DNA of 64,000 bases. It comes from Jaltomata sinuosa (Eukaryota > Streptophyta > Magnoliopsida > Solanales > Solanaceae). The stretch lies in assembly GCA_003996215.1 (NCBI GenBank), contig QJPP01007231.1:186001-250000 (forward strand), given 5' to 3'. The notes beneath the pieces are model-generated. The model saw only the letters and a program-made list of their open reading frames with translations, searched no databases and had not been told where the DNA came from. Both the position numbers and the translations under genes were made by a program. How positions within the stretch are numbered: position 1 is the first letter of the stretch; each line of letters begins with the position of its first letter. Of this stretch, positions 24,093 through 35,754 are shown in pieces.

Positions 24093-26156
24093 TGTCACAC
24101 CCCGAGGCTACTCCCTGGACGTAACACGAGATCTGGGATACGAGTTCCCTAGATTAACCCTTGGTCATAGCATACTCAGGTAAACTTAAGAAAATAAGGC
24201 AGAAGTATACATAGAGAAGATAGGCATCCATAACTGAAATGGCATAAAGTCTACACAGAACCAATCCAGAATATAAACTAGATATGTCTGAAGCCTCTAA
24301 GTCTGAAATGAGAGTTGATGGGACAAGACCCCAACTAACTCAGATAATCCAAAGAAAAGAGACATAAAATACTAAACATAACTCCGGCCCTCAAATAATG
24401 AGGACTCACCAATAATCAGCTGGGTATTTGGCGTAGTTTAGCCATGTGTCTGAGGGCAGGAGCCTGAATCTGCATCATAAAAGGATGCAACACAAAACGC
24501 GTCAGTACTATAGAATGTACCAAATATGTGAGCTAAACAACAATTTAAGATAAACATGCTAAATAAACTTTTAAAGTTGAGATTATGTTGTAAGTGTAAA
24601 ACTGAAATCCAAGAGACTCAATGCAATGCAAAAACAAGTATACAAAAATCATAGTAATCATAATGGTCCTGAAATCTGAAGGCAAAGAGTCAATGCATTT
24701 TTAAACCTGATACTGTTTCTGTGGGAGGTTTTCTAACTGACATAGACCATGTGAGCTACATGGAATCCTATGTATACGCCCCATCAAAAGGACCCAATAT
24801 ACCTTGCTAGGGTATAAAGGCATGACTGTGGCGTGATCACAAAATCGGATGCCCAACTGAGGGGACTTAGAACCTACGGGGGCACGTAGTTCTAGGATTA
24901 AGGGTACTCTCACCCTATCCAACTCGGTGCTAATACTACTCCCAAAAACATATACATATAGCTCATAATACTTACAACATATCTGATGTCAAAACTGTTC
25001 ATAACTTAGGTAGGCATATCTAGATGCCAAACCATTCATAAAACATAAGGACATATCTAATGTCCAAAACTGTTGGAAAAGCATAAGGACATATCTGATG
25101 CAATGAAATTCACAAGTCATGAATCTTAAAGCTTTACAAAACCATAATTCAAATTATACTTTCCCTTTTAATATCATAGCTTGAAGAATTAGGCATGCAA
25201 TTTCATGAAAATAGAGGACATGTTACCTAAACATACTAATTTTACTTGAAGACATGCAATTTAATGAAAATATGCCAAAATTCATCCTAATCATATGGGA
25301 TTTTGAAATCAACTAAGGAACTTTAATTAAATCATAGATATGTCATAAGAAATCATGAATTGATGCCTTAGAAGAAGACCCATAACTTTCCCCAATTTGA
25401 GTAAGAACCCTAATTTAGAAATTCATAAATTCAATTTAGAAGATTGGGGTTTTGGGCATAAGGGTGAAGGAAATCCCTTATTGAATACCCACATACCTTG
25501 ATTGAAGCTAACCCACTTGAAATTGAAAAGACTAGGAGACTTAAACTTTGAACTTGAGGCCTTGATCTTGAGAGAGTTCTTTTCCTTTTTGGCAGATGAA
25601 TGGGGTAATGAGAAGGGACTTAGGATAATAGGTTTAGAAATCATGCTAAAAATGGACAAAATGACCTCACTTAGGAGTTAAAAGGGTGGGTAATGGCTGA
25701 AATACCCCTAGGACTTAATTAAGAAAAAGTTGGTTTAAAACTTGGCTTCAGGTTCCACGGGTCCATTCCACGAACAATAGAACTAATCACGACTCATGGA
25801 CTGGATTCGTGTTTCCTGGTCCAAGATTATGGGCTGCAGATAATTTTTCATGGATTAACAGGATGACCCATAGAAACTTCTACTCGTCGTGAAACCCAGT
25901 CATGGTTTTTGTGCAAAGGCCCACTCCCTGTCTGACTTCCACGAGTGGGTTCCATGACCCGTGGAAACTTCCATGAACCGTGAAACTGGCTCGTAGTTCT
26001 TTGACCTGAGGGTGTTCTGTAGGACTGGAATAACTAGTCCCTTCCACGACTTGTGGAACTTCCCACGGCTCGTGGACTTGAACTGTGATCCTTGGAAGTT
26101 CAAAAATTCTGCAAGTTTCTAAGTTTAAAAGTTGAATCTATTTTTGAGATGTTACA
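24093..26156 (-). repeat. K: 3' LTR
   Basis: 2064 bp; plus strand TGTCACACCCC to GATGTTACA. Contains repeated ACATATCTGATGTC-like units at 24,970-25,110 and a CCACGAGTGG/CCACGACTTGTGG word cluster at 25,750-26,100, that is 56-406 bp from the LTR's 5' end. TTCCACGACTTGTGGAA at 26043-26059 is a near-perfect palindrome. Confidence 0.94.
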
Positions 26157-26174
26157 ATATATCCCCTTGGGATG
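26157..26174 (-). promoter_or_regulatory. K: polypurine tract
   Basis: Minus strand ATCCCAAGGGGATATAT directly before the 3' LTR, matching J's tract. Confidence 0.85.
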
Positions 26175-26389
26175 ATTCATCCTCGAATGGAGACTACGCA
26201 AGGAAAACTGGAGAGAAAACAGCCCAACCAACCAAAAACAAAATAGGAAACTGAAAAATAAACATGAAACCAAACTTCTCAACTTAAAACATGACTGAAT
26301 CAACTACGAAAACATGAATATATGTTAGGATCATGAGAGGAACTTATGAGGTAGGATCGGAGGAACATACAAAGGAGGAAACTATTAGC

Positions 26390-27770
26390 TCATGCTGAAA
26401 TAGAATCGGAAAGGAAGAGATGAGGGTACTTGGCTTTAAAGGCTGATTCTGCTTCCCAAGTAGCTCCCTCAACTAGCTTATTCCTCCGAAGGACATTTAC
26501 CGAATCGATTTCTGTGTTTCTCAACCTCTGAATCTGATGATCAAGTATCTCTATGGGAACTTCCTTATAGGTGAGACTATCTTTCACATCTATATCCTCC
26601 AAGGTCGGATCACCAACACACTTCTTCAACAAGGAAACATGGAAAACTGGATGAATCGCTTATAATTCTGTTGACAAATCCAACTCATAAGCAATGCTAC
26701 CAACTCTCCTCAGAATCCGATAAGGACCTACAAAACAGGGACTAAGCTTTCCTTTCTTGCCAAATCTCATCACACCCTTCATGGGTGATACCTTTAGAAA
26801 AACCCAGTTACCAACTTCAAATTCCAATTCCCTTCTCCTCACATCCGCATATGATTTCTGTCGACTCTGAGCGGTCTTCAACCTCTCCCTAATAAGTTGA
26901 ACCTTCTCCATAGTCTTATGAACTAAATCTGAACCAATCAAGGCTTCCTCACCTACCTCAAACCAACCAACAGGAGACCTACACCTTCGACCATAAAGTG
27001 TCTCATAAGGAGCCATCTGGATGCTAGAATGAAAGTTGTTGTTGTAGGAAAACTCGATAAGAGATTAGTAATCATCTCAATTACCTTTGAAGTCAATCAC
27101 ACAAGCCCAAAACATATCCTCCAAGGTCTGAATAGTACGCTCTACCTGGCCATCCGTTTGTTGGTGAAAAGTTGTGCTAAGCTTTACCTGAGTACCAAGA
27201 CCTCTCTAAAATGATCTCCAAAACTGGGATGTAAACTGAGTACCCCTATCTGAAATGATGGACAATAGGACACCATGCAATTGGACTATATCCCAGATGT
27301 AGAGTCTGGCATAATCATCTGCTGAATCAGTAGTTTTAACAGCCAAGAAGTGGGATGACTTTGTCATCCGGTCAACAATCACCCAAATTGAATCGTGTTG
27401 CCTTCGTGTATGAGGCAACCCAGTAATGAAGTCCATAATAATTGCTTCCCACTTCCAAGTAGGAAGGTCAATATCCTGAATCATTCCACCTGGTCACTGA
27501 TGCTCTACCTTCACTTGCTGACAGTTGGGACACTTAGCCACAAAACCGGCTATGTCCCTCTTCATATCATTCCACCAATAGACTTCCCATATATCACGGT
27601 ACATCTTGGTGGCACCGGGGTGAATGGAATATCTGGAACTATGAGCCTCAGTCAAAATCTGTTGTCTCAACCCATCTATATTTGGTACACACAATCGACC
27701 CTTATAACGAAGCACACCATCTCCCCCTTGGGAGAAAACCTCAACCCTTTGCTGATGGACTGCACCCTTT
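26390..27770 (-). pseudogene. K: integrase with chromodomain
   Basis: The zinc-finger half (SSRYSIHPGATKM, CPNCQQVKVEHQ) is open from the RNase H ORF to 27494. The core has [20 protein letters not shown] and TDGQVERTIQ, so all three acidic residues are present, with stops between segments. GRRCRSPVGW and LSPCFVGPYRI follow. The chromodomain region is complete in outline: [10 protein letters not shown], then [23 protein letters not shown] and KYPHLFLSDS with the stop at 26390-26392. Confidence 0.92.
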
Positions 27771-29290
27771 AGCTGAAGCAAAATAGGATCACTGTCTTGC
27801 TTTGCCTTCACTTCAGCTACCAAAGATGATTCGAATCGATTCTGAACAATAACACCACCTTCTGTCGAGTCCATAAGGCGAACTCCCGACCGAGCAAGCC
27901 TATGAATCTCCTTAACTAATTCCTTATTTCCATCTTCAACTAAAGAAACACTACCCATGGAGAATCTACTAAGTGCATCCGCCATAACATTGTCCTTGCC
28001 CCGATTGTAAAGCACACTCATATCATAATCCTTAAGGATCTCAAGATATCTTCTTTGTCGCAAATTCAATTCCTTTTAAGTGAACACATACTGAAGACTC
28101 TTATGATTGGTGAAAACATCCACGTGAACACCATACAAGTAGTGTCTCCAAATCTTTAAGGCAAAGACAATGGCTGCCAACTCAAGATCATGAGTAGGGT
28201 AGTTTATCTCATGAGTCTTAAGCTGTCTCAAAGCATAAGCAATCACTTTACCACGTTGCATCAAAATGCAACCCAAACTAATCCTAGAAGCATCACAATA
28301 CACAACAAAGTCATCTAGTCCCTTGGGTAGAGACAACACTAGAGCGGTGGTCAACCTAGTCTTCAATTCATGAAAATTCTTCTCACATAAATCAGACCAC
28401 TTAAATTTAACCTTCTTCTGAGTCAATCAAGTCAAAGGGGCAGTAATGGAATAAAATCCTTCCACAAATCTCCTCTAGTAACCAGCCAAACCCAAAAAGC
28501 TCCTAATATCAGAAGGGGAAGTGGGTCTAGGCCAGTTCTTTACTACCTCTATCTTTTGAGAATCAACTCGAATACCATCTTTAGTCACAATGTGACCCAG
28601 AAAAGCAACAGACTGTATCCAAAACTCACACTTTCTAAACTTACAAAATAACTACCGGTCCTTGAGAGTTTGCAACACCACTCTCAAATCATCCACATGC
28701 TCCTCTTCACTCCGAGAATAGATAAGGATATCATCAATGAACATAATCACAAACATATCCAAATACTGCTTGAACACATAGTTCATCAAATCCATAAAAG
28801 TTGTAAGAGCATTCGTTAGACCAAAACACATCACAACAAATTCATAATGACCATACCGAGTCCTGAAGGCTGTCTTCAGAATATCACACTCTCGAACACG
28901 AAGTTGATGATAATCGGATCTAAGGTTGATCTTGTAGAAGAAACTAGCACCCTGAAGCTGATCGAACAAGTCATCAATCCTAGGGATGGGATACTTATTC
29001 TTGATTGTGACCTTGTTCAACTGACGGTAGTCAATACACATCCTGAGGGAACCATCTTTCTTTCGAACGAATAAGACTAGAGCACCCCATGGAGATATGC
29101 TAGGCCTGATGAAACCATTATCAAGAAGATCCTTCAACTGATCCTTTAACTCTTTATGTTCCACGGGGGCCATTCTATAGGGAGGAATAGAGATAGGATT
29201 CGTATCTTGAAGAATATCTATCCCAAAGTAAATTTCTCACTCGGGAGGGACTCTGGGAAAATCTTCAGGAAACACTTCTGAGAACTCATT
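27771..29290 (-). pseudogene. K: reverse transcriptase and RNase H, RT catalytic Asp lost
   Basis: Begins around [13 protein letters not shown] (29173) and shows [19 protein letters not shown], then [13 protein letters not shown] where J has [12 protein letters not shown]: the first catalytic Asp is Asn. The second motif [10 protein letters not shown] is intact. RNase H ([36 protein letters not shown]) is nearly open apart from stops near 28073 and 28427. Even with the frame open the polymerase would be inactive. Confidence 0.92.
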
Positions 29291-29830
29291 CAGAACAGGA
29301 ACAGACTGAAGGGATGGGGTTCCGGACTCGTTCTCCATAACCCGAACTATATGATAGACACAACCCTTAGAAATCATCTTCGTAGCCCTAAGATAAGATA
29401 TGAAATGACCTTTCGAGGAAGGGGGGTTACCTTGCCATTCTAAGACGGGTTCATTTGAAAACTTGAGACTGACAATCCGAGTATGACAATCAACCGAAGC
29501 ATAACAGGCATACAACCAATCCATACCAAGAATAACATCAAAATCGGTTATTTCCAACTCTACTAAATCTGCTGAAGTGACTCTATGAAGGACTGAGATA
29601 GGGCAGTTTCAATAGATTCTTTTAGCTAGGACTGACTCACCAACATGATTAAATACAAAAGGGTTATTAAAGCAACTCAGGACCGATTTTGAATTTGCAG
29701 GCTACATAAGGGGTCACAAAAGATAGGGAGGCTCCGAGGTCCACAAAGTATACACATCAAGAGAGAAGACTTTCAACATACCAGTGACAACATCAGGTGA
29801 ACTCTCCTGATTCTGACAAGAGGACATAGC
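29291..29830 (-). pseudogene. K: retropepsin-like protease
   Basis: The C-terminal half is open: MEITDFDVILGMDWLYACYASVD (segments within 29557-29490) through SSKGHFISYL. The active-site end upstream (29800-29600) is out of frame and interrupted, and the DPGAS segment seen in J cannot be read. Confidence 0.8.
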
Positions 29831-30948
29831 ATAAAGACGGTTCTGGCGCTGACCACTAGGACTAGAAGTTGTGCCTTGTTGGGCTGGTCGACCTCCTGGG
29901 GCTGCTAAAGCAGACTGAGCCCTACTACCACCCTACCCCTTCTTAGCTGAAGGGCAATCTCGAATCCTGTGATCAATCTGACCATATCCATAGCAACCCT
30001 CTCTACAACCTAGACACTCACTGGGATGATTCTTTCCACACTTGGTGCAAATGGGGAAAGAAGACCCCTTTGCACCACTCCCCTATGAATAAGACCCTGC
30101 ACCTCTACCGGATTGATCATGACGGGGCCTGAAGGCATGAAAAAGAGCACTGGCTGAAGAATGCATGGGTCCTGATGACCTTTTCTAGAAGGAAGAGCGA
30201 TGTTTGCCTCCGGAATTATGATGGCCAAAACCTGAACTCTCGGATCTAGCCCTCTTGTTCTCCCTAGCCATCTCCCTAAGCTTGTCCCTTTAGATCTAGT
30301 GAGCATGGGTCATGAGTCTGGAAATGTTCATATCACTCAACAGCATAGTAGGCCTGCACTCCTTCTTCACTATATCTGAAACCCTATAGATAAACTTGCT
30401 CATCTGATCATGTGGGTCAGCTACCATAGTAGGAGCATATCTGGAGAGCTGAGTGAACCTCAAACTATACTCCTAGACTATCATGGATCTCTGTCTCAAG
30501 TTTGCAAACTCTTGAGCTTTTATTGCCTCAACTCTCGGGGAAAGAAACGATCGAGAAAGGACCTCTCGAAACACTCCCAAGTCATAGGGACCTCATCCCT
30601 AGCTCTAGCTTTCTTCCATTGCATAAACAAGATATGAGCCACATCCTTGAGTTGATAGGACGCGAGCTCCACACAATCAATATCATCCACTTACATAAAG
30701 CTAAAGTGGGTCCTCACTCACTCTCAAACCCTAAAATTTTGGTGGGTTCATTCAAACAAATCATGAACTCGGGCCGCTACCCCACCTTGAGGGTGGATGG
30801 GGATAGGAGCCAGCTGGTTGGCCTGAGTGGCTATGGTCTAGGCTAGCAAATAGATAGCATTCCTGAATTCCTTATTCGTGACCTCAGGGGCCGGAACTAG
30901 AGCAGCAGCATTCCGAGCAACTCGGTGAGGCATAACACGTCGAGGCAT
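29831..30948 (-). pseudogene. K: gag
   Basis: Start ATG at 30948 (MPRRVMPHRVARN), about 190 bases after the primer site. The capsid part is broken by several frame changes. The zinc region at about 30050-29950 reads CTKCGKNHPSEC and then CYGYGQIDHRIRDC: the second Cys of the second knuckle is Tyr (J has CFGCGQPGHHIKDC). Confidence 0.87.
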
Positions 30949-31139
30949 AATATGAAACGTACAAGGGAAGGATTAGAGGGATATTAAAGTTAAGCTGTTA
31001 GCACGATATGATCATGAAAGAAGTAAAGTTTTCTAAGACACCTCATAGCTTCCCTCTCATAAGTGTGGTGCACTTTACATACATGAAAGATATTCTACTC
31101 GATGTGGCTTTCAGACATCGTAGGACTCTTGAACTTGAG

Positions 31140-31151
31140 GCTCTGATACCA
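31140..31151 (-). promoter_or_regulatory. K: primer binding site (tRNA-iMet)
   Basis: Plus-strand GCTCTGATACCA, four bases from the LTR, is the complement of TGGTATCAGAGC. Confidence 0.92.
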
Positions 31152-31155
31152 AGTT

Positions 31156-33206
31156 TGTCATGCCCCAAGGATACAACCTGGATGTACCATGGTATCTGAG
31201 ACACGAGTGCCCTAGATTAACCCTTGGTCATAGCATACTCAGGTAAGCTTAAGAAAGTAAGGCGAAAGCATACATAGAGAAGATAGGTATCCATAAGTGA
31301 AATGGCATAAAGTCTACACAGAATCAATCAAGAATATAAACAAGCTATGTCTGAAGCCTCTAAGCCTGAAATGGGAGTTGATGGGACAAGACACCAACTA
31401 ACTCAGATAATCTAAAGGAAAGAGACATAAAATACTAAACATAACTCTGGTCCTCAAATAATGAGGACTCACCAATAATCAACTAGGTATATGGCGCAGT
31501 CTAGCCACGTGTCTGAGGGTAGGAGCCTAAATATGCATCATAAAAGAATGCAGCACCAAATGCATTAGTACTATAGAATGTACCGAATATGTGAGCTAAA
31601 TAGGAATCTGAGATAAACATGCTAAATAAACTTGTAAAGCTGAAATCATGCTGTAAGTGTAAAACTAAAATGCAATGCCAAAACAAGTATACAAAAGTCA
31701 TAGTAATCATAATGGTCTTGAAATCTGAAGGAAAAAAGTCAATGCATTTTTAAACCTGGTACTATTTTTGTGAGAGGTTCTCTGACCGACATAGACTATG
31801 TGAGATACATGGAATCCAATATATATGCCCCATCAAAAGGACCCAATATACCTTGCCAGGGTATAAAGGCATGACTGTGGCATGATCACAAAATTTGATG
31901 TCCAATTGAGGGGACTTAGAACATATGGGGGAACGTAGTTCTGGGATTAAGGGTACTCTCACCCTGTCCAACTCGGTGCTAATACTACTCCCAAAAACAT
32001 ATACGTATAGCTCATAATACTTATGACATATCTGATGTCTAAACTCTTCATAAATTAGGTAGGCATATCTGGATGCCAAACCTTTCATAAAATATAGGGA
32101 CATATCTAATGTCCAAAACTGTTGGAAAAGCATAAGGACATATATGATTTCATGTAATTCACAAGTCATGAATCTTAATGCTTTACAAAACCATAATTAA
32201 AATTATACTTTCCCTTCTAATATCATAGCTTAAAGAATTAGGCATGCAATTTCGTGAAAATAGAGGTCATGTTACCTAAACATATCAATTTTACTTGAAG
32301 ACATGCAATTCAATGAAAACATGCCAAAATTCATCATAATCATATGGGCTTTTGAAATCTTCTAAGGAACTTCAATTAAATCATAGATATGTCATAAGAA
32401 ATCATGAATTGATGCCTTAGAAGAAGACCCATAACTTTCCCCAATTTGAGTAAGAACCCTAATTTAGAAATCCATAAATTCAATTTAGAATATTGGGGTT
32501 TTGGGCATAAGGGTGAAGGAAATCCCTTATTGAATACCCACATACCTTGATTGAAGCTAACCCACTTGAAATTGAAAAGACTAGGATACTTGAACTTGGA
32601 GCTTTAGACCTTAAGCTTGAGAGAGTTCTTTTCATTTTTGGGAGATGAATGAGGTAATGAGAAGGGACTTAGGCTAATAGGTTTAGAAATCATGCTAAAA
32701 ATGGCCAAAACGACCTCACTTAGGAGTTAAAAAGGGTGGGTAATGGCTGAAATATCCCTGGGACTTAATTAATAAAAGGCTGGTTTAAAACTCGGCTTCA
32801 GGTTCCACGGGTCCCTTCCATGAACCGTAGAACTAATCATAACTCGTGGACTGGAGTCATGGTTCTTGGGCCAAGATTTTGGGCAGTGGATTATTTTTCA
32901 TGGATTAACAGACCGACCGGTAGAAACTTCTATGTGTCGTGAAACCTAGTCATGGTTTCTAAGAAAATGCCCACTCTCTGTCTGACTTCCATGGGTGGGT
33001 TCCACGACCCGTGGAAACTTTCATGAATCGTGAAACTAACTCATGGTTCTCAAACCTGAGGGTGGTCTGAAGGACTGGAATCATGAGTCCCTTCCACAAC
33101 TCGTAGAACTTCCCACGGCTCATGGTCTTGTACCGTGATCCCTGGAAGTTCAAAAATTCTACAAGTTTCTAAGTTTAAAAGCTGAATTAATTTCCAAGGT
33201 GTTACA
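31156..33206 (-). repeat. K: 5' LTR
   Basis: 2051 bp; plus strand TGTCATGCCCC to GGTGTTACA. Colinear with the 3' LTR over its whole length, with scattered substitutions and a small insertion or deletion near the primer-site end. The word cluster lies at 32,800-33,150. Confidence 0.94.
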
Positions 33207-33219
33207 AACTATGTGTTTG

Positions 33220-33255
33220 TTCTCATTTTTAGTGTACTAATACTCTCCCCTACAG
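33220..33255 (+). promoter_or_regulatory. M: candidate splice acceptor upstream of the post-pol ORF
   Basis: TACTAAT (33235-33241, branch-point-like), a pyrimidine run and CTACAG ending at 33255, directly before an open frame without an ATG of its own at the join. Known Athila-like elements with post-pol ORFs have been reported to use spliced RNAs; for this copy it is inference. Confidence 0.5.
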
Positions 33256-35216
33256 GTACTATACCTCCTAAAAACACTTCAAAAAAGGGTGGAGCACGCA
33301 CCTCAAAGGAAATAAGAGAAATGGCTCGTATATTAAAGTTGAGACTCACAGACGAGCCTTTTGAAACTGAAAAGAGTAGGTTTAAAGAAGTATATGAAAT
33401 CCATCCAAATCCAAATATGGTGCCTTGGACTGCAAGGCAAAGAGTGAGGACTTAGACCACTAATGAAGTGGCACTACAGCTTGCTCTTCAAATTGAGATA
33501 CAGGCAGCGACTACCTCTTTCCAATCTGAAGAAGGAGAAAGTTTATCGGGTACTGGTGACAGTTATGGGTCAGGAGGAGATAGTTCACCAACCACTAGTA
33601 CAAGGAATGGCTCAGGTTGTGATACTGGTGAGTATTATATAAGAGAACAGTGCCCCTAGCACATCCACTCCAGAATATGAAAATTAGAGAGGAGTTGAGA
33701 AAGTTAGACTTCAGAGAGTTAAGGCCAAGGATAATAGGCAATGGTGTGTGCAGGGCATGTGGAGAGTATATGAGAGGGATGCGGAGTGATCTGATAAGGT
33801 CATGCCCAAAAGGGGTATCTTCGAGGAGCCATGGATTCAGACTGAGGGCTCGAGCTGGTATGGTAGTTCTATATGTCTTATTCAGCCTTGGTACAACATC
33901 TCACTGCACTGAGGTAAAGGTGCAAGGCTCAGCCACCACTTTCCAGCGTATTAGCATGACATGCACCCATCAACATATTTGAGCGCATGATTCAGCATTT
34001 TCTATTTGGGCCTGAGTATGAGTTGCAGGTTGATATAGATGGATTTGACCACTGAATGAGGATGGTGAAGGATAAAATGAAGATGAGAGACTTGATCCAA
34101 AAAATTGACTTACTGAGATGGGTTGCGGGGTGCATTGCTGACTGTGGAGAGGATGCGAAATGGGTTACTAAAGGTGAGATCAGAAAGGCATCCTTGAGCT
34201 GTGCAAGCAAGTTTTGGTAAGCCATAGTACGGACCAGTCTTTGTCTGACTCAGGTAGATAACACTATTACACCAGATCGAGCAGTATTAGTGGCCAACAT
34301 TACGGCTTGATACAAGATCAACATTCCATGATACATCATCAAGGAGATTCATGAGTGGACATTCAGACCCAGTACTAGCATTCCCTTTTATTTCCTAATT
34401 CATCGCCTCTATAAAGATTTGGCAGTCCTAATTATGCCGGGTGTGGACCACCTAATTGAGGTGGCGCGGACATAGAATATTGGGTTGAGTAAGGATGATA
34501 CTAATCTAGTTGCACATCGATGAGCATAATCCTCCACTTCAGCTAGAGTTGTGAGTTTAGGAGCCAGTAGCATTTGGAGATGAGGTTGAGTTGGGTCCAT
34601 AGAGCGGACTATAGAGCATAGTGCAGAGATTCTTGATCCTAGGGTTAGTTCTACAGCAGAGGGTGCCACAGCCTCAATTTCAGCACCTTTGACCTCTAGA
34701 CCATAATTTATTATCCTAACTACACCCATGAATCCTGCTCAGGCTGGTATGGTCACCATCACTACCGAGTTCTTATATGACTTAGTCTGACGCCAGACAC
34801 AGATAGAGCAGCAAATGGCTGAGTTGCTAGAGCAACTGAGGCCCTGGGTAAGATCTATTATTACAGCCGCTAAGGCGAGAGTTAGATCACAAGTTTAGAT
34901 AGATAAAGATAGGGTCACCCACGAGATAAATAGGCAGATAGATAGATTTGAGTGCCAAGTTAATAATCAGCAGCGAGATATACATAGCCCAGACTTTGGA
35001 GGTTTACAGTCAGAGGTGGCATGGCTCAGAGAGGAGATTGGATCACTAGCCACTAGCCACACCTCTATCATACCTTCCATTCCTATTACTATCCTAGAGG
35101 TACCTGGCAGGCTTATTAATCTATTTGATGATGATGAGCCTCCGAGTGTTAGAGAGAAGAGGGCTCACAGCAAGGATCCATCTGAGGATGAGCAGGATTT
35201 GAAGAGAGAGAGATAA
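33256..35216 (+). pseudogene. M: degraded post-pol ORF (plant transposon-protein-like domain plus coiled coil)
   Basis: The open pieces begin TGTIPPKNTSKKGGARTS at the acceptor site and continue in several frames. A central part at about 34,255-34,540 (ITPDRAVLVANITA, IIKEIHEWTFRPSTSIPF, MPGVDHLIEVART) aligns by eye with E's second ORF (ITQEGAILVAAIMIEE, PFPVLISKLCAKAEI). A later part at 34,740-35,216 (QQMAELLEQLRPW, EINRQIDRFECQVNNQQ, LREEIGSL) looks like a coiled coil and ends acidic (DDDEPP, EDEQD). The position after pol is that of the Athila env-like gene, but I see no signal peptide or membrane segment. At least six stops. Confidence 0.65.
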
Positions 35217-35546
35217 GACAGCATCACTACCACACGTTAATCCTTGGATGACCAGCAACTATGAGAGGAGGTAGACCTTCATAGAGTCAGAGGCAAGTCT
35301 TCTAATTCGGCACCAGCTGTGAGATATATCATGGTCGCAAAGATTATAATTCCAGAGTTTGCTACTATCGATAGGGAACCTTCTATGGCCCCTACTACTA
35401 TTTACCTATTAAGCATGATGGCCATCACTGACGCCACTGCTACTACTATAGGTGCCACACCACAGGCCCCTTCTACTTCACTGAACGACAGCGCCTAGGT
35501 GTTATAGGTATGTTCCTACCTACCTGCGTATTAAATCTCTTTAGTA

Positions 35547-35560
35547 CATTGGGGACAATG
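35547..35560 (+). other. M: CATTG-GGGA-CAATG hairpin
   Basis: Perfect 5-bp arms with a 4-base purine loop, after the end of the post-pol ORF. Same signal as in A, E and G. Confidence 0.8.
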
Positions 35561-35643
35561 CACAATCCTTTTGGTTGGGTGGGGGAAGCTGTTCGTGTGT
35601 TTTTTGATGGGTATCTTAGCAAAGTTTGAGTAATAAAGATACA

Positions 35644-35691
35644 TGTGTTGTGTTGCGATGTTAAATCAAGCGTTACTTGGGAGGCAACTCA
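35644..35691 (+). other. M: second copy of the conserved motif, after the post-pol ORF
   Basis: TGTTGCGATGTTAAATCAAG then TTGGGAGGCAACTCAA. M already has one copy after pol at 22908; A and E each show one. Confidence 0.75.
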
Positions 35692-35715
35692 AAGAGGGTA
35701 CCTTTGAGTATCCGA

Positions 35716-35754
35716 GTCCTTGGGGTTTTCTTCTTGTGTTCTTTCCCCAAGGAC
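35716..35754 (+). other. M: perfect 10-bp inverted repeat
   Basis: Arms GTCCTTGGGG (35716-35725) and CCCCAAGGAC (35745-35754) separated by 19 pyrimidine-rich bases. Not followed by a T-run. Confidence 0.85.

Larger units (their letters stand above)
24093..33206 (-). mobile_element. K: Del/Tekay-type chromovirus, complete structure
   Basis: A 9.1-kb minus-strand element with both LTRs (5' at 31156-33206, 3' at 24093-26156), tRNA-iMet primer site, gag, protease, RT, RNase H, integrase, chromodomain and polypurine tract. The flanking 5-mers AAATA (24088-24092) and AACTA (33207-33211) differ at one base. Its genes are less broken than J's but carry stops and the loss of an RT catalytic Asp. LTRs of K and J are related in sequence. 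Confidence 0.94.

Noticed and set aside
24970..25110. Possible CRISPR-like array from repeated ACATATCTGATGTC units
   Set aside because: Repeats are diverged, spacers irregular, they lie in a plant LTR and recur in the other LTR copy.
31762..32169. 135-codon minus-strand open frame in K's 5' LTR
   Set aside because: Lies wholly in an LTR and the matching 3' LTR copy does not keep the same frame.
33256..35216. Calling M's post-pol ORF an envelope protein
   Set aside because: Position fits, but no signal peptide, membrane segment or cleavage site is visible; described only as a post-pol ORF.
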